A stretch of DNA of 46,568 nucleotides from Bacteriovoracaceae bacterium UBA6144 (lineage in GTDB: Bacteria; Bdellovibrionota; Bacteriovoracia; Bacteriovoracales; Bacteriovoracaceae): positions 1 to 46,568 of the forward strand of contig DIVA01000110.1 of the NCBI GenBank assembly GCA_002435705.1. The letters run 5' to 3'. The translations under genes were made by a program, and so were the position numbers. Each line of letters starts with the position of its first letter. Position 1 is the stretch's first letter. Below the pieces are notes generated by a model. The model made no database searches. It was not told the origin of the DNA and was given only the letters and a program-made list of their open reading frames with translations. Shown one piece after another: positions 32,753 to 40,977 of this stretch.

Positions 32753-33976
32753 CTAATGATGAACTGTCTCTGACTGTCGCACCATCACAAACATCCCAGA
32801 CATAAAGGTTATGCCGGCGATCAGCCAGATAGCCGCTCTTAATCCAAAAGCGTCGGCCACAAGTCCTGCGAGAATCGCACCGATGGCATAGCCCGAGTCC
32901 CGCCACAAGCGATAGATACCGACACTCGAGGCGCGCCAGCTGGGATGAGCGACATCACCAATGGTGGCCAGGAGAGTGGGGTAGACCATGGCCGTGCCTA
33001 AACCGAGACAGAGTCCACCTAAAGCAAAGAGGGAAAACTGAGAGGTCAGAGCGGTGATCGCGATCCCGATGGCCTGAATCCACATACCCCAAACGATCAA
33101 CCACTTGCGACCATAGAGATCAGAGAGGTGTCCGGTGAAGAGTTGCAGGATGCCCCATGAAGCGGGATAGATCGCCGCGAGCCAGCCGATCTGAGTAAGA
33201 TTCATATTAAGAGAGGCAAAGAGGATGGGAAAGAGTCCCCACGCCATTCCGTCGTTAAGATTATTCACAAACCCCGCTTGTGATACAGAGGAAAGATTTT
33301 TATCAGTGAAAGAGGTTTTGAGAAAAATTTCTTTTTGAGAAAAGATAAGTTTTTCGTGCTGCTTCGATTCTTGAGTTACATGCTGAAGGGTCTCTTTGGC
33401 AAAAAAGATTGAGAGGATCAACCCGAGTGTGACGTACACTACACCTAGATAGAAGGGTTCGGGTCTCACAGAATAAAGAGTGGCGATGAAACCTGTTGCC
33501 CATGCCGAGATAGCGACGGCGAAGTAGCCTGCAAACTCATTAAGACCCATGGCAAAACCACGCTTCTTAGGACCCACGAGATCAATTTTCATGATGACTG
33601 TCGTAGACCAAGTTAAGCCTTGGCTGATACCTAAGAATAGGTTGGCAAAGAGCACCCAGTTCCAGCTCGGGGCCCACATGAGAAGAAAGGGCACCGGAAT
33701 CGCAAAGAGCCAGCCGAGAATTAAAATCTTTTTTCGACCGTAGTGATCGGAGAGGCGACCTGCAAGATAGTTCGTCAGTGCTTTGGTGAAACCAAAAACT
33801 ACAATGAAGGAGAGAATGGCCGTTTTGGCCACCATACCAAACTCTTCCGCTGCAAGCTTGGGAAGAATTGTTCTTTCGAGCCCAATCATCGCGCCCACGA
33901 AGGCGTTGATAAAGACCAGTAAAGTAAACTGCCCCATGTTTTCTTTGAGGCCTAGCTTGATATCCCTTTGTGGCAT
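32753..33976 (-). CDS. MFS transporter
   Basis: This 407-residue protein has 12 predicted membrane segments. The loop 2-3 motif is GRLSDHYGRKKIL, repeated in the second half as GHLSDLYGRKWLI, the mark of major-facilitator proteins. A central charged loop (ESKQHEKLIFSQ) separates the halves. The gene starts 3 bp after the cupin gene and forms a marR-cupin-MFS operon, so drug or metabolite efflux under MarR control is likely. An internal ATG at codon 14 is an alternative start. Confidence 0.88.
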   Translation of the reverse strand: MPQRDIKLGLKENMGQFTLLVFINAFVGAMIGLERTILPKLAAEEFGMVAKTAILSFIVVFGFTKALTNYLAGRLSDHYGRKKILILGWLFAIPVPFLLMWAPSWNWVLFANLFLGISQGLTWSTTVIMKIDLVGPKKRGFAMGLNEFAGYFAVAISAWATGFIATLYSVRPEPFYLGVVYVTLGLILSIFFAKETLQHVTQESKQHEKLIFSQKEIFLKTSFTDKNLSSVSQAGFVNNLNDGMAWGLFPILFASLNMNLTQIGWLAAIYPASWGILQLFTGHLSDLYGRKWLIVWGMWIQAIGIAITALTSQFSLFALGGLCLGLGTAMVYPTLLATIGDVAHPSWRASSVGIYRLWRDSGYAIGAILAGLVADAFGLRAAIWLIAGITFMSGMFVMVRQSETVHH

Positions 33977-33979
33977 AGT

Positions 33980-34336
33980 TTATTTCGCTAAATAAAGCCA
34001 AGAGTCTTCAAGCCCAATCACCTCGTGCTCCACGTTGGCAGGGATCTCAAAATAATCGCCTGCCTTGAGCAGATGAGTCGCTCCACTCATCTTAAAATTC
34101 ACAGAACCCGACTGCACGATAAGAATCGCTGGCGTGGGAGTGGTGTGCTTTTCAAGGATTTGATCTTTTTTAAAACCAAGGCCGATCAGTTTAAAAGAAG
34201 GGGTACTTAGAACCTTCACGGTTTTAGAGCTGGAGTTGAGTTTGATCTCTTCTTGGAGTGTGTGTTTCATGATGGTCTCCGCGGAGTGGACGTTAGTTAA
34301 AGAGAGAGTGATGAGGAGGACGGAGAGGATTTTCAT
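33980..34336 (-). CDS. Exported cupin-domain protein
   Basis: The 118-residue protein has a signal peptide (MKILSVLLITLSLTNVHS). A single cupin barrel follows: KDQILEKHTTPTPAILIVQSGSVNFKMSG, HLLKAGDYFEIPANVEHEV. It may bind a small ligand or metal in the periplasm. Its ATG overlaps the marR TGA by 4 bp (ATGA), and the MFS gene begins 3 bp after it. Confidence 0.8.
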   Translation of the reverse strand: MKILSVLLITLSLTNVHSAETIMKHTLQEEIKLNSSSKTVKVLSTPSFKLIGLGFKKDQILEKHTTPTPAILIVQSGSVNFKMSGATHLLKAGDYFEIPANVEHEVIGLEDSWLYLAK

Positions 34337-34761
34337 GGTTTCTTCCTTTGGGTTAAGCTGAGAGCACTCATGACTTTGGTAGATAATTTTTGAGGCAAGC
34401 CCTGTGCGGTCGCTTGGATCATTTTGACTCGCTCTACACTGAGTTTATCTAAAAAGATTTGTCCCGTTTTCGTGAGACTTATAATCTTAGATCTTCGATT
34501 GTCCTGATCCTCTATGCGGTCGATCAGATCTTTTTTCACCAAATCATCAATCAAGCGACTTGTAGCAGAGAGTGAGAGGTTTAGGCGTGTGGAGATTTCT
34601 TGAATCGTTTGTGATTGTGCTTGATCCAAGATGTGGAGAGCCGCGACCTGTGAGAAGCTCAGGTCTTCTTGGCTCACGACGACGGCGAGGCGTTCGATGA
34701 CTCGACTGAACATCATCCGGGTGAAGCGCTCCAGAGGACTATGAAGGATTGAGTTGCTCAT
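34333..34761 (-). CDS. MarR-family transcriptional regulator
   Basis: The 142-residue protein has the winged helix of MarR proteins: LSFSQVAALHILDQAQSQTIQEIS, LNLSLSATSRLIDDLVKKDLIDRIEDQDNRRSKIISLT. It is first gene of the marR-cupin-MFS operon and presumably represses it until a ligand binds. TATAAT sits 6 bp from the ATG, so the message is probably leaderless. Confidence 0.88.
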   Translation of the reverse strand: MSNSILHSPLERFTRMMFSRVIERLAVVVSQEDLSFSQVAALHILDQAQSQTIQEISTRLNLSLSATSRLIDDLVKKDLIDRIEDQDNRRSKIISLTKTGQIFLDKLSVERVKMIQATAQGLPQKLSTKVMSALSLTQRKKP

Positions 34762-34767
34762 TGTTTT

Positions 34768-34795
34768 ATTATATGCAATGGTTGCGTTTGTGCAA
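34768..34795 (-). promoter_or_regulatory. Promoter and TTGC/GCAA operator of marR operon
   Basis: On the minus strand TTGCAC (34795-34790) and TATAAT (34773-34768) are 16 bp apart. Inverted GCAA/TTGC units at 34775-34778, 34782-34785 and 34792-34795 overlap the spacer, an arrangement suited to MarR binding. The predicted start of transcription is at or next to the ATG. Confidence 0.5.
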
Positions 34796-34840
34796 GTGTT
34801 GGGTTGAGGTGATCAACAGACGTCCTTTAATGAGACGTGA

Positions 34841-35980
34841 TTAAGCTTGCTTGAAATGATTCAAACTCTGCTCGAGGCCCTGCAGTGTGCGGCGGACGTT
34901 GTGCTCCCGCGCCTGCTCACCCATCTGACCGATGCGAAAGATGGGTAGACCAAAGGCCCCCGACATCTCCACGCGATGCTGCTCGATCATGTACGCAATC
35001 AGCTGCTTCACCTCTACACCTGCTGGAGTTCGCACGGCGATGACGGAGGGGAGGCGACAACTCTCAGGGGCGTAGAGCGATAACCCGAGCTGCAGGAGTC
35101 CGTCTTGCAAAAGTTGTGTGCTCTGCGTGTGTCGAGCAAATCTCTTCTCCAAGGTCTCTTCACAAATCAGCCTGAGGCTTTCATACAAGGCCAGCACTCC
35201 TGTCACAGGAGCGGTGTAGTGGTATTCGCCTTTTCCCCAAAATTTCCAAGCGCGCCTTACATCCAGACACCAATGGGGCATGGGGGCGGTGCGCTTCATG
35301 ACAAACTCAAAGGCTATGGGTGAGAGAGCGATGAGTGAGACACCAGGAATCGCCGAGAGACCCTTCTGGCCGCCGGTGAACATAAAATCAATCTGCCACT
35401 CATCCATCGGTATCGGCAGACACGATAGGGTCACCACCGCATCGACGGCCACCATCAATCCATAGCTTTTAGCCAGTCGACAAATCTCTTCGCACTCGGT
35501 GTTCATGATGCCGCAGGAGGTTTCTCCGTGCACGATGGTGAGAACATCATAAGATTTCTTCTCCAGTTCCGCTTGCACCTGATCCACATGAAAGCAGTCT
35601 AAAGGTTCTGGGAGAAGTTCAGTCACCTCTCCACCCAAGCCGCGCGCGATTTCAGCAAAACGTGCACTAAAAGTGCCGAGGTTGAGCACTAGGACTTTGC
35701 GCCCTGGCCACACCAGCGAGGCCATGCTCATCTCCATCGCCGCCGAGGCAGGGCCTGCGATACCGAGAATATAAGGAGAGTCGGTTTGAAACACATACTG
35801 GGCCATGCTCTGGAGTTGTTTAATAATCTCCTGCATGGTGGTACCGAGATGACTAAAGACGGTGGCACTGGCACGCTCGACTTCAGGAGTCGGAGGTGTG
35901 GGGCCTGCTCCCATGAGCAAGATCGGTGGGCGTGGCAGGATATGGTCCAGAGCTTTTAAAGGCGGCACAGGTTTAGTCAT
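34841..35980 (-). CDS. Class V aminotransferase (serine/alanine-glyoxylate type)
   Basis: The 379-residue cytosolic PLP enzyme has the phosphate-binding region GIAGPASAAMEMS (~73-85), HGETSCGIMN (151-160), the cofactor aspartate in VAVDAVV (180), and the PLP lysine in TGGQKGLSAIPG (Lys206). Overall it matches alanine-glyoxylate/serine-glyoxylate aminotransferases, which swap amino groups between alanine or serine and glyoxylate or pyruvate. Exact substrates cannot be read. It is transcribed toward marR but has its own 79-bp spacer. Confidence 0.87.
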   Translation of the reverse strand: MTKPVPPLKALDHILPRPPILLMGAGPTPPTPEVERASATVFSHLGTTMQEIIKQLQSMAQYVFQTDSPYILGIAGPASAAMEMSMASLVWPGRKVLVLNLGTFSARFAEIARGLGGEVTELLPEPLDCFHVDQVQAELEKKSYDVLTIVHGETSCGIMNTECEEICRLAKSYGLMVAVDAVVTLSCLPIPMDEWQIDFMFTGGQKGLSAIPGVSLIALSPIAFEFVMKRTAPMPHWCLDVRRAWKFWGKGEYHYTAPVTGVLALYESLRLICEETLEKRFARHTQSTQLLQDGLLQLGLSLYAPESCRLPSVIAVRTPAGVEVKQLIAYMIEQHRVEMSGAFGLPIFRIGQMGEQAREHNVRRTLQGLEQSLNHFKQA

Positions 35981-36085
35981 GGACGGATTTTCTCACTGAG
36001 AAAAGAGGGAGTAAAGGAGGAGTTTTATGAAGTCCCAGTCCGTGTATAATAGGAGAAGATTTCCCCATAATCTTCAGGAGAAGAG

Positions 36086-36895
36086 ATGTTGATCAATGTG
36101 TTTAACTATTCCGACTACCGCAGTTTTTTACAGGCCTGGATTAAGCGTGATCCAGCCAAGTCTCGTGGTCAGATCAGTAAGCTGGCCCTCGAGAGTGAAA
36201 TTGATGCTGCCCTCTTAAATAAGATTCTCAAGGGCGAAAGAGAACTCACTATCGAGCAGGGGATCGCTGTTGCGGACGCCATAAAACTCAGCCGTGAGGA
36301 GCACCGTTTATTTTACCTCATGGTGTGCGTGGCGCGTGCGGGGACTCCGAAACTGAGAAGTTATCTTGAGCGCGAAATCACCTCGCTTCGTCGCTCGACC
36401 AAGTCTTTCTCACAGAAGATGGCCGATGCGACTCCACTGACTCGGGAAGAGCAGGAAGAGTATATGATCGACACCTTGGCACAGCGGATCCGAGGTCTTT
36501 TGTCTGTGCCCGGACTGGATACAATTAAAACACTCGCTGCACGCTTGAGTGTGTCTGAGCGTGAGGCCCAGCAGTCGATTGATCTGCTCTTAAAGCTGGG
36601 ACTGATTGAGGAAGCGAAGGGGCGCTTCACGAATAAACCCGGCCTGACTTATCTTTCTGCTAGTAAACTTGTGAACATCGCTTTTCACCGACAGTGGCGC
36701 TTGCAGGCCCTGCAACGTTTGCAGTTCGACGGTGAGCTTGAAACCAACATTACGACACTGGTTCCGCTGAAGAAAAAAGATGCCATTGAACTGGTGCGTG
36801 CCTTGAAGAAGCTCTCTCACGATACGATCGAGCAGGGGACGACCAAAAACGCCGACGGTCTCTACACGCTGACGATTGATGTGCTTAGAAATTAG
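36086..36895 (+). CDS. TIGR02147-family regulator
   Basis: The 269-residue protein shows NVFNYSDYRSFLQAWIK at the start, then an XRE-like helix-turn-helix (ISKLALESEIDAALLNKILKGERELTI), and a winged-helix-like middle (LAARLSVSEREAQQSIDLLLKLGLIEE). This order is the TIGR02147 family, abundant in Fibrobacter and Bdellovibrionota, and is the best taxonomic clue in the window. ATG 36086 follows CAGGAGAAG. A terminator directly follows the stop. Confidence 0.82.
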   Translation: MLINVFNYSDYRSFLQAWIKRDPAKSRGQISKLALESEIDAALLNKILKGERELTIEQGIAVADAIKLSREEHRLFYLMVCVARAGTPKLRSYLEREITSLRRSTKSFSQKMADATPLTREEQEEYMIDTLAQRIRGLLSVPGLDTIKTLAARLSVSEREAQQSIDLLLKLGLIEEAKGRFTNKPGLTYLSASKLVNIAFHRQWRLQALQRLQFDGELETNITTLVPLKKKDAIELVRALKKLSHDTIEQGTTKNADGLYTLTIDVLRN

Positions 36896-36925
36896 CTCGC
36901 GGCTCATCCTGTTCCGCGAGCTTTT
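36894..36925 (+). terminator. Rho-independent terminator
   Basis: AGCTCGCGG (36894-36902) pairs perfectly with CCGCGAGCT (36914-36922), followed by TTTT. It overlaps the stop of the TIGR02147 gene and also separates it from the convergent gene. Confidence 0.75.
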
Positions 36926-36928
36926 AAA

Positions 36929-37258
36929 CTACTTGATATAAGTGATCACTGTCTTGGCGAGTTTTGTTTTGGGAGAGTTACAATAGAAATGCACATCCAT
37001 GCGCACGCGGACTGAGCTGAATCCCTCTTTCTGGCAGCGTGCCCAAGCTCCAATCTCACCCCATCGAGAGATCTTGCACTCCATCTCTTTTTCAACTTCA
37101 AGTGCAGCGATTTTTTCCTGATAGATTTTCGCTAACAGGCGGCCTGCGGGCTCACGTTCCTCAAGGGAGCAGATTTGCCAGCTAACGGGAACCACATCGT
37201 GCTCGTGGGCGAAGACGTTCATGGTAGAGATGAGACTTAGTAAAACTAACCAACGCAT
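36929..37258 (-). CDS. Small exported protein
   Basis: The 109-residue protein has a signal peptide (MRWLVLLSLISTMNVFA). The mature part has four cysteines (QICSLEE, MECKIS, ARCQKE, FYCNS), suggesting two disulphides in the periplasm. No family is recognised. The gene is preceded by GAGGTATT close to the ATG. Confidence 0.62.
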   Translation of the reverse strand: MRWLVLLSLISTMNVFAHEHDVVPVSWQICSLEEREPAGRLLAKIYQEKIAALEVEKEMECKISRWGEIGAWARCQKEGFSSVRVRMDVHFYCNSPKTKLAKTVITYIK

Positions 37259-37359
37259 AATACCTCCTCAGGTCATTGCTCTAGAAGGTGTGACCATAGG
37301 AACAAATACGAAGCTCTGCAAGAAAATGGACAACAAAGCCTCAAAGGGTGGTCCTCTCG

Positions 37360-37372
37360 GGACAAGTTGTCC
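37360..37372. promoter_or_regulatory. GGACAA-G-TTGTCC palindrome, likely operator
   Basis: A perfect 13-bp odd palindrome (37360-37372) with a half-site GGACAAC at 37328-37334 lies between two divergent genes. Spacing of about three to four helical turns suggests a dimeric repressor or activator acting on one or both. Confidence 0.45.
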
Positions 37373-37474
37373 AAAATAAAGTGTGTATAGACTCCTTATC
37401 AGCAACTACACCAAAGTTAAACTCGAGATCTAGTGAGCTTTAGTCTAGGCTTAACCTTTACCAAGGAGTTCGTC

Positions 37475-37873
37475 ATGAGTTTCAGTGCACTCTGGTTAGA
37501 TCATCATCATGCAACGCTGTTCACCTTTAACAAAGCACAAGGAAAACTTGATTTATCGACTGTGAGGACAGAAACCATTGCGGCAGATGAGCCGATTGAA
37601 CACCAGAATCGACATCCGAATGATGTTGTTCATTATGTGAAAGAGCAGGCACAAATAAGTTTTTTCAATAAAGTGACAAAAAAGCTCGAGAGAGTGAATC
37701 AGTTGATGGTCATGGGACCTGGTATAGCGAAGAGCCAATTTATTCATCATTGTGAGTCACTGGATAACAAAGAGATAAGTGAAGCCATCATGGGAGTTGA
37801 AACCTTAGGGACTCATATGAGTTACGATGAAATGATCGCCAAGGCAGAAAGCTTCTTTAACTCTTATTCTTAA
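37475..37873 (+). CDS. Translational-machinery-like / host-attachment-type small protein
   Basis: The product has 132 residues from ATG 37475, chosen for AAGGAG 7 bp upstream; the upstream in-frame start at 37433 lacks one. It begins SALWLDHHHATLFTF and ends GTHMSYDEMIAKAESFF, as in small bacterial proteins with an eRF1/Pelota-like domain annotated as translational machinery or host-attachment proteins. Function is not established. The 3' end overlaps the convergent gene by 17 bp. Confidence 0.6.
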   Translation: MSFSALWLDHHHATLFTFNKAQGKLDLSTVRTETIAADEPIEHQNRHPNDVVHYVKEQAQISFFNKVTKKLERVNQLMVMGPGIAKSQFIHHCESLDNKEISEAIMGVETLGTHMSYDEMIAKAESFFNSYS

Positions 37874-38912
37874 TCAGAAACATCAGCTCCACCGCACCAT
37901 GAAGCAGGGCCACCTCAAAGTACACCCGTGCACCCAAGGAGCGATCGATCAGCCAGAGAGACATGCCCAGAGTGGTGAGAAGAAGTGTAAAGACAAAAGC
38001 CTTAAGGCCTAGATCTGCTTTGAGTTTGGTGAACACCATACGAAAAGAATGGGGATGCTCGTACGGGCTCTGGCTCTCAGGGATGGCCTTGAGCCAGATG
38101 TAGTAGTGAAGGGCGAGTCCGAACACATAAAGCACCAGCATGCGATACCACACCAGCGGATCCTCCGACCACGAAGCCATCAGCCAGGCCGTTCTTTGTG
38201 ATTGGCCAGGGAAATTCACCCCATGAGCCTCCCTAGGGATCCACGTATCAAAGAAACCGAAAAGCACTAAGAGGTGCACCACCAAGAACAGGCAAGTTGA
38301 AAGAAGCGCGGCCTGTTTTCTTTTGCCCGCAGGAGCGAGTTTGATCCAAGTCAAAAATGCTACCCAGTTATGTAAGAGCAACATCCCACCAACCGAGACA
38401 AGAGGCTGCTGCCAGGTGAGTCTTAAAAAGAGGGCGCAGACACCTAGGGCGAGCCATCGGCGCGGCCAGTTTAAGGGTTCCACAATGATGAGGGCGAAAG
38501 TGGCACAAAGCATCTGCCAGCTTCCAAAAGGCAGCTGCCCTAAAGTTGGCAGAGTTATTTGACTGAGATGCAAAGCGATGCACACGGCCGTCACCAGGGC
38601 CAGTGTCCAGAAGGATCTCTGGGCGTGAGTGGGCGTGAAACGAAAGCTCGCGATGAGATGAGTGTAACCAAAGATGAGGGGCCCAAACACGAGGAGCAGA
38701 TCAGGCCTTGCAAAGGCCAGGGGAAGATAGATCAGGGTTTGCAAAAAGAGGGCGCTGCTATGGCGCAGATGGCTCCACTGATAGATCTCGCGCAGGGTCT
38801 GCGAGCGCAGGGTCAGGCGCAGAAGACTGGCCCTCCAATAATCGAGTGTTTTTGTTAATTGAATAATCACTTCTTCAGTATAGAATGAAGAGAGCTCTTC
38901 ATCAATCTTCAC
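37857..38912 (-). CDS. Polytopic membrane protein of unknown function
   Basis: This 351-residue protein (GTG start) has about eight or nine hydrophobic segments. Distinct polar residues sit in them: FGYTHLIASFRF, LLHNWVAFLTW, LHYYIWLKAIPE and LLHGAVELMFL. The repeated histidines could bind a metal or heme. No family is confidently recognised. Its start lies only 13 bp from the divergent gene at 38926, so promoters must overlap coding sequence, or the true start is further in. Confidence 0.6.
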   Translation of the reverse strand: MKIDEELSSFYTEEVIIQLTKTLDYWRASLLRLTLRSQTLREIYQWSHLRHSSALFLQTLIYLPLAFARPDLLLVFGPLIFGYTHLIASFRFTPTHAQRSFWTLALVTAVCIALHLSQITLPTLGQLPFGSWQMLCATFALIIVEPLNWPRRWLALGVCALFLRLTWQQPLVSVGGMLLLHNWVAFLTWIKLAPAGKRKQAALLSTCLFLVVHLLVLFGFFDTWIPREAHGVNFPGQSQRTAWLMASWSEDPLVWYRMLVLYVFGLALHYYIWLKAIPESQSPYEHPHSFRMVFTKLKADLGLKAFVFTLLLTTLGMSLWLIDRSLGARVYFEVALLHGAVELMFLIKNKS

Positions 38913-38925
38913 TCAAGGCTGCCGC

Positions 38926-39564
38926 ATGCTTCTCATTTTATTTTTTCTGAATCTCACTTATGCAGACATGCAGCTTGTGGCTAAAAAATCCGCTGTGGCA
39001 CTGGAGCGCGCGATGCCCGCGCCCAGACACCTGATCAAACTTTCCGAAGTGAAAGAGCATTTCACAAAAAATTCCAATCCCGAGATCTTAAAGCTTATCA
39101 GTGTGGCAGAAGTGCTCGAACTCACCAACCTCTCTTCGCAGGGATCAAAACCTGAAACCGTTCAGGTCCACGAGATCACACAAGCGATTCGAGAGGCGCT
39201 CCACACATCCAGCGCATGGGAGAAGAAACTCACCCCTCAGCAGATCGTGGTGGTGGACACGAGTCAGGAGACGCTCAAGCAGCACTTCACCGACCAAGGC
39301 ATGGAGTGGGCGTGGGTCCTCAAAACGATGGGACAGGACGCCGCCTCAAAGGCGCTGCTGGTGAATCTCTTTGAGAAAAAATCGAGCGAGCTTTTGAACA
39401 CCAGGTTTCTCTTCAAGAGTGAAAACCCGCTCTCTCAACTGACCACGATCGATCGCGTGCTCACCCCTCAGTCAAGCAAAGAAGAAAACCAGGCGCGCTC
39501 TCAGAAGCTGCAAAAGGTGAAGACACATATTTCGAATTTGCCTGACGCCACGATCATGACCTAA
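38926..39564 (+). CDS. Exported helical protein of unknown function
   Basis: The 212-residue protein begins with a short signal peptide (MLLILFFLNLTYA). The mature part is helical and Lys/Gln/Glu-rich with no cysteines visible. It is followed at 33 bp by a membrane-protein gene and may be cotranscribed with it. Confidence 0.55.
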   Translation: MLLILFFLNLTYADMQLVAKKSAVALERAMPAPRHLIKLSEVKEHFTKNSNPEILKLISVAEVLELTNLSSQGSKPETVQVHEITQAIREALHTSSAWEKKLTPQQIVVVDTSQETLKQHFTDQGMEWAWVLKTMGQDAASKALLVNLFEKKSSELLNTRFLFKSENPLSQLTTIDRVLTPQSSKEENQARSQKLQKVKTHISNLPDATIMT

Positions 39565-39596
39565 GTGAAACCCTGAACTTTTTGAAAGGATATCCC

Positions 39597-40112
39597 ATGA
39601 AAGCACCTTTAGTGATTAGTCTCCTTGGTATGATCGGCGGCGTGATCATCTCGATCGTCTTCGGCGCCAATGAAGGCATCTTTAAAGATAAGATTAAAGC
39701 GGGGCTGTTAAAGAATGAGAAGATTCAGTCCATCGCCGATGAAGGCGCGCGCGCTGAGAAAATGAAAGTCGAGTCCGAAAAAAACTGGCGCTACTACCAG
39801 CGCTACCATTTCCACGCCACCGGCGTAGGAAGCATGACGATGGCGGTCTTACTCTTCTTGGGGTTCGTCACTGCCTCCAAGAAGCAGACTCTCACGGCCG
39901 CCTACATGATTTCGATTGGAGGATTTCTCTATCCCTTCGTTTGGCTCTTCGCTGGGATCTACGGACCTGAAATGGGACGCAACGAGGCTAAAGAGGCTTT
40001 TGCCCTTTTTGGCTACATGGGTGGAGTGTGTTTAGTCGGGATGATCTTTGCGGCCTTCCTCGCCATCACAAAACCCCTTAAAGCGCCTTTCCAATCTTGG
40101 TCTCAGGAGTAA
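39597..40112 (+). CDS. Inner-membrane protein with four hydrophobic segments
   Basis: The product has 171 residues from ATG 39597, chosen for AAAGGATA upstream. The first membrane segment (LVISLLGMIGGVIISIVFG) is followed by a charged loop of ~50 residues, then three further segments (VGSMTMAVLLFLG, AAYMISIGGFLYPFVWLFAGI, GYMGGVCLVGMIFAAFLA). No family is recognised. It ends 2 bp before the yjdM-like gene, so an operon is likely. Confidence 0.6.
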   Translation: MKAPLVISLLGMIGGVIISIVFGANEGIFKDKIKAGLLKNEKIQSIADEGARAEKMKVESEKNWRYYQRYHFHATGVGSMTMAVLLFLGFVTASKKQTLTAAYMISIGGFLYPFVWLFAGIYGPEMGRNEAKEAFALFGYMGGVCLVGMIFAAFLAITKPLKAPFQSWSQE

Positions 40113-40114
40113 TC

Positions 40115-40468
40115 ATGTCAGATCAAACGCAAACCTGCCCCAAATGCCAATCACCCTATGCCTACTTCGATGGAGCGCTCTGGATCTGTCCGGAGTGTGC
40201 GCACGAATGGGCTTTGGTCTCGGCAGCTGTCGAGCCGGAAGCCGTGGCGGTCGGCTTTCGTGATGCCAACGGTGCGGAGCTGAAAGACGGCGATACGGTT
40301 CGGGTGATAAAAGATTTGAAGGTCGGTGCAGAGACTCTCAAGTCTGGCACGAAAGTGAAGGGTATCCGTCTTCTCGACGAGCCCGTTAACGGTCACGATA
40401 TCTCTTGTCGGGTGGAAGGCTTCGGGTCCATCTATCTCAAGTGCTCGGTGGTTCGAAAAGAGTCTTAA
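40115..40468 (+). CDS. yjdM: PhnA/YjdM zinc-ribbon protein
   Basis: The 117-residue protein starts at ATG 40115 (MSDQTQTCPKCQSPY). An N-terminal zinc ribbon CPKC...CPEC is followed by the PhnA domain (VGFRDANGAELKDGDTVRVIKDLKV, GTKVKGIRLL, CRVEGFGSIYLKCSVVRK). Despite the old name, this protein is not the phosphonoacetate hydrolase; its role is unclear. The first codons follow the membrane-protein gene by 2 bp. Confidence 0.9.
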   Translation: MSDQTQTCPKCQSPYAYFDGALWICPECAHEWALVSAAVEPEAVAVGFRDANGAELKDGDTVRVIKDLKVGAETLKSGTKVKGIRLLDEPVNGHDISCRVEGFGSIYLKCSVVRKES

Positions 40469-40539
40469 GCGCAAGAGTATTTCCCGACAAGGATGGTCGG
40501 ACTCTTGCGGCAGTAAAAAATCTGAAGCATAATCTCTGC

Positions 40540-40926
40540 ATGAAAAGTCTCAAAGAACAATTACTGCAAGCAGGCCTTAAAGCGACTCCCGACCCAAAGG
40601 CCGCGAATCAAAGAGAAGAAATTAAAAAGAAAAAAATCACGGAATCCGTGATTCACCAAGAGCAGCGCAACTTCTGCGAAGAGTGTCAGCAAGTGAGACC
40701 TGATGTGGAACTCTACTACCACCGTAATCCCACCAGTGAAGCCGAGTGGATCTGTGTGAAGTGCGCCGATCGTTTGAAGATTGGGGACGACTGCCGCCAG
40801 ACTGCCCAGAGTGATACTTCGATCAAAAAGATGTTCCGCCGTGAACATGGCATCACTAGACCCGTCACGGATTTTAAAGCAGTTCAGAGAAGCGAGAAGA
40901 AAGGCCCGGTCAACGGGAATCGCTAG
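40540..40926 (+). CDS. Small protein with zinc ribbon (CxxC-CxxC)
   Basis: The 128-residue protein from ATG 40540 (MKSLKEQLLQAGLK) is preferred to a longer frame that overlaps yjdM. The basic N-terminus is followed by NFCEECQQVRPDVELYYH and EWICVKCADRL, two CxxC pairs 31 residues apart likely binding zinc. The opening recalls DUF2058-type proteins. It may bind nucleic acid; this is inference. Confidence 0.6.
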   Translation: MKSLKEQLLQAGLKATPDPKAANQREEIKKKKITESVIHQEQRNFCEECQQVRPDVELYYHRNPTSEAEWICVKCADRLKIGDDCRQTAQSDTSIKKMFRREHGITRPVTDFKAVQRSEKKGPVNGNR

Positions 40927-40977
40927 GGATATACTGCCACTCTTCATTTCAGCCTACCCATAAGTTATGATTGAGGG

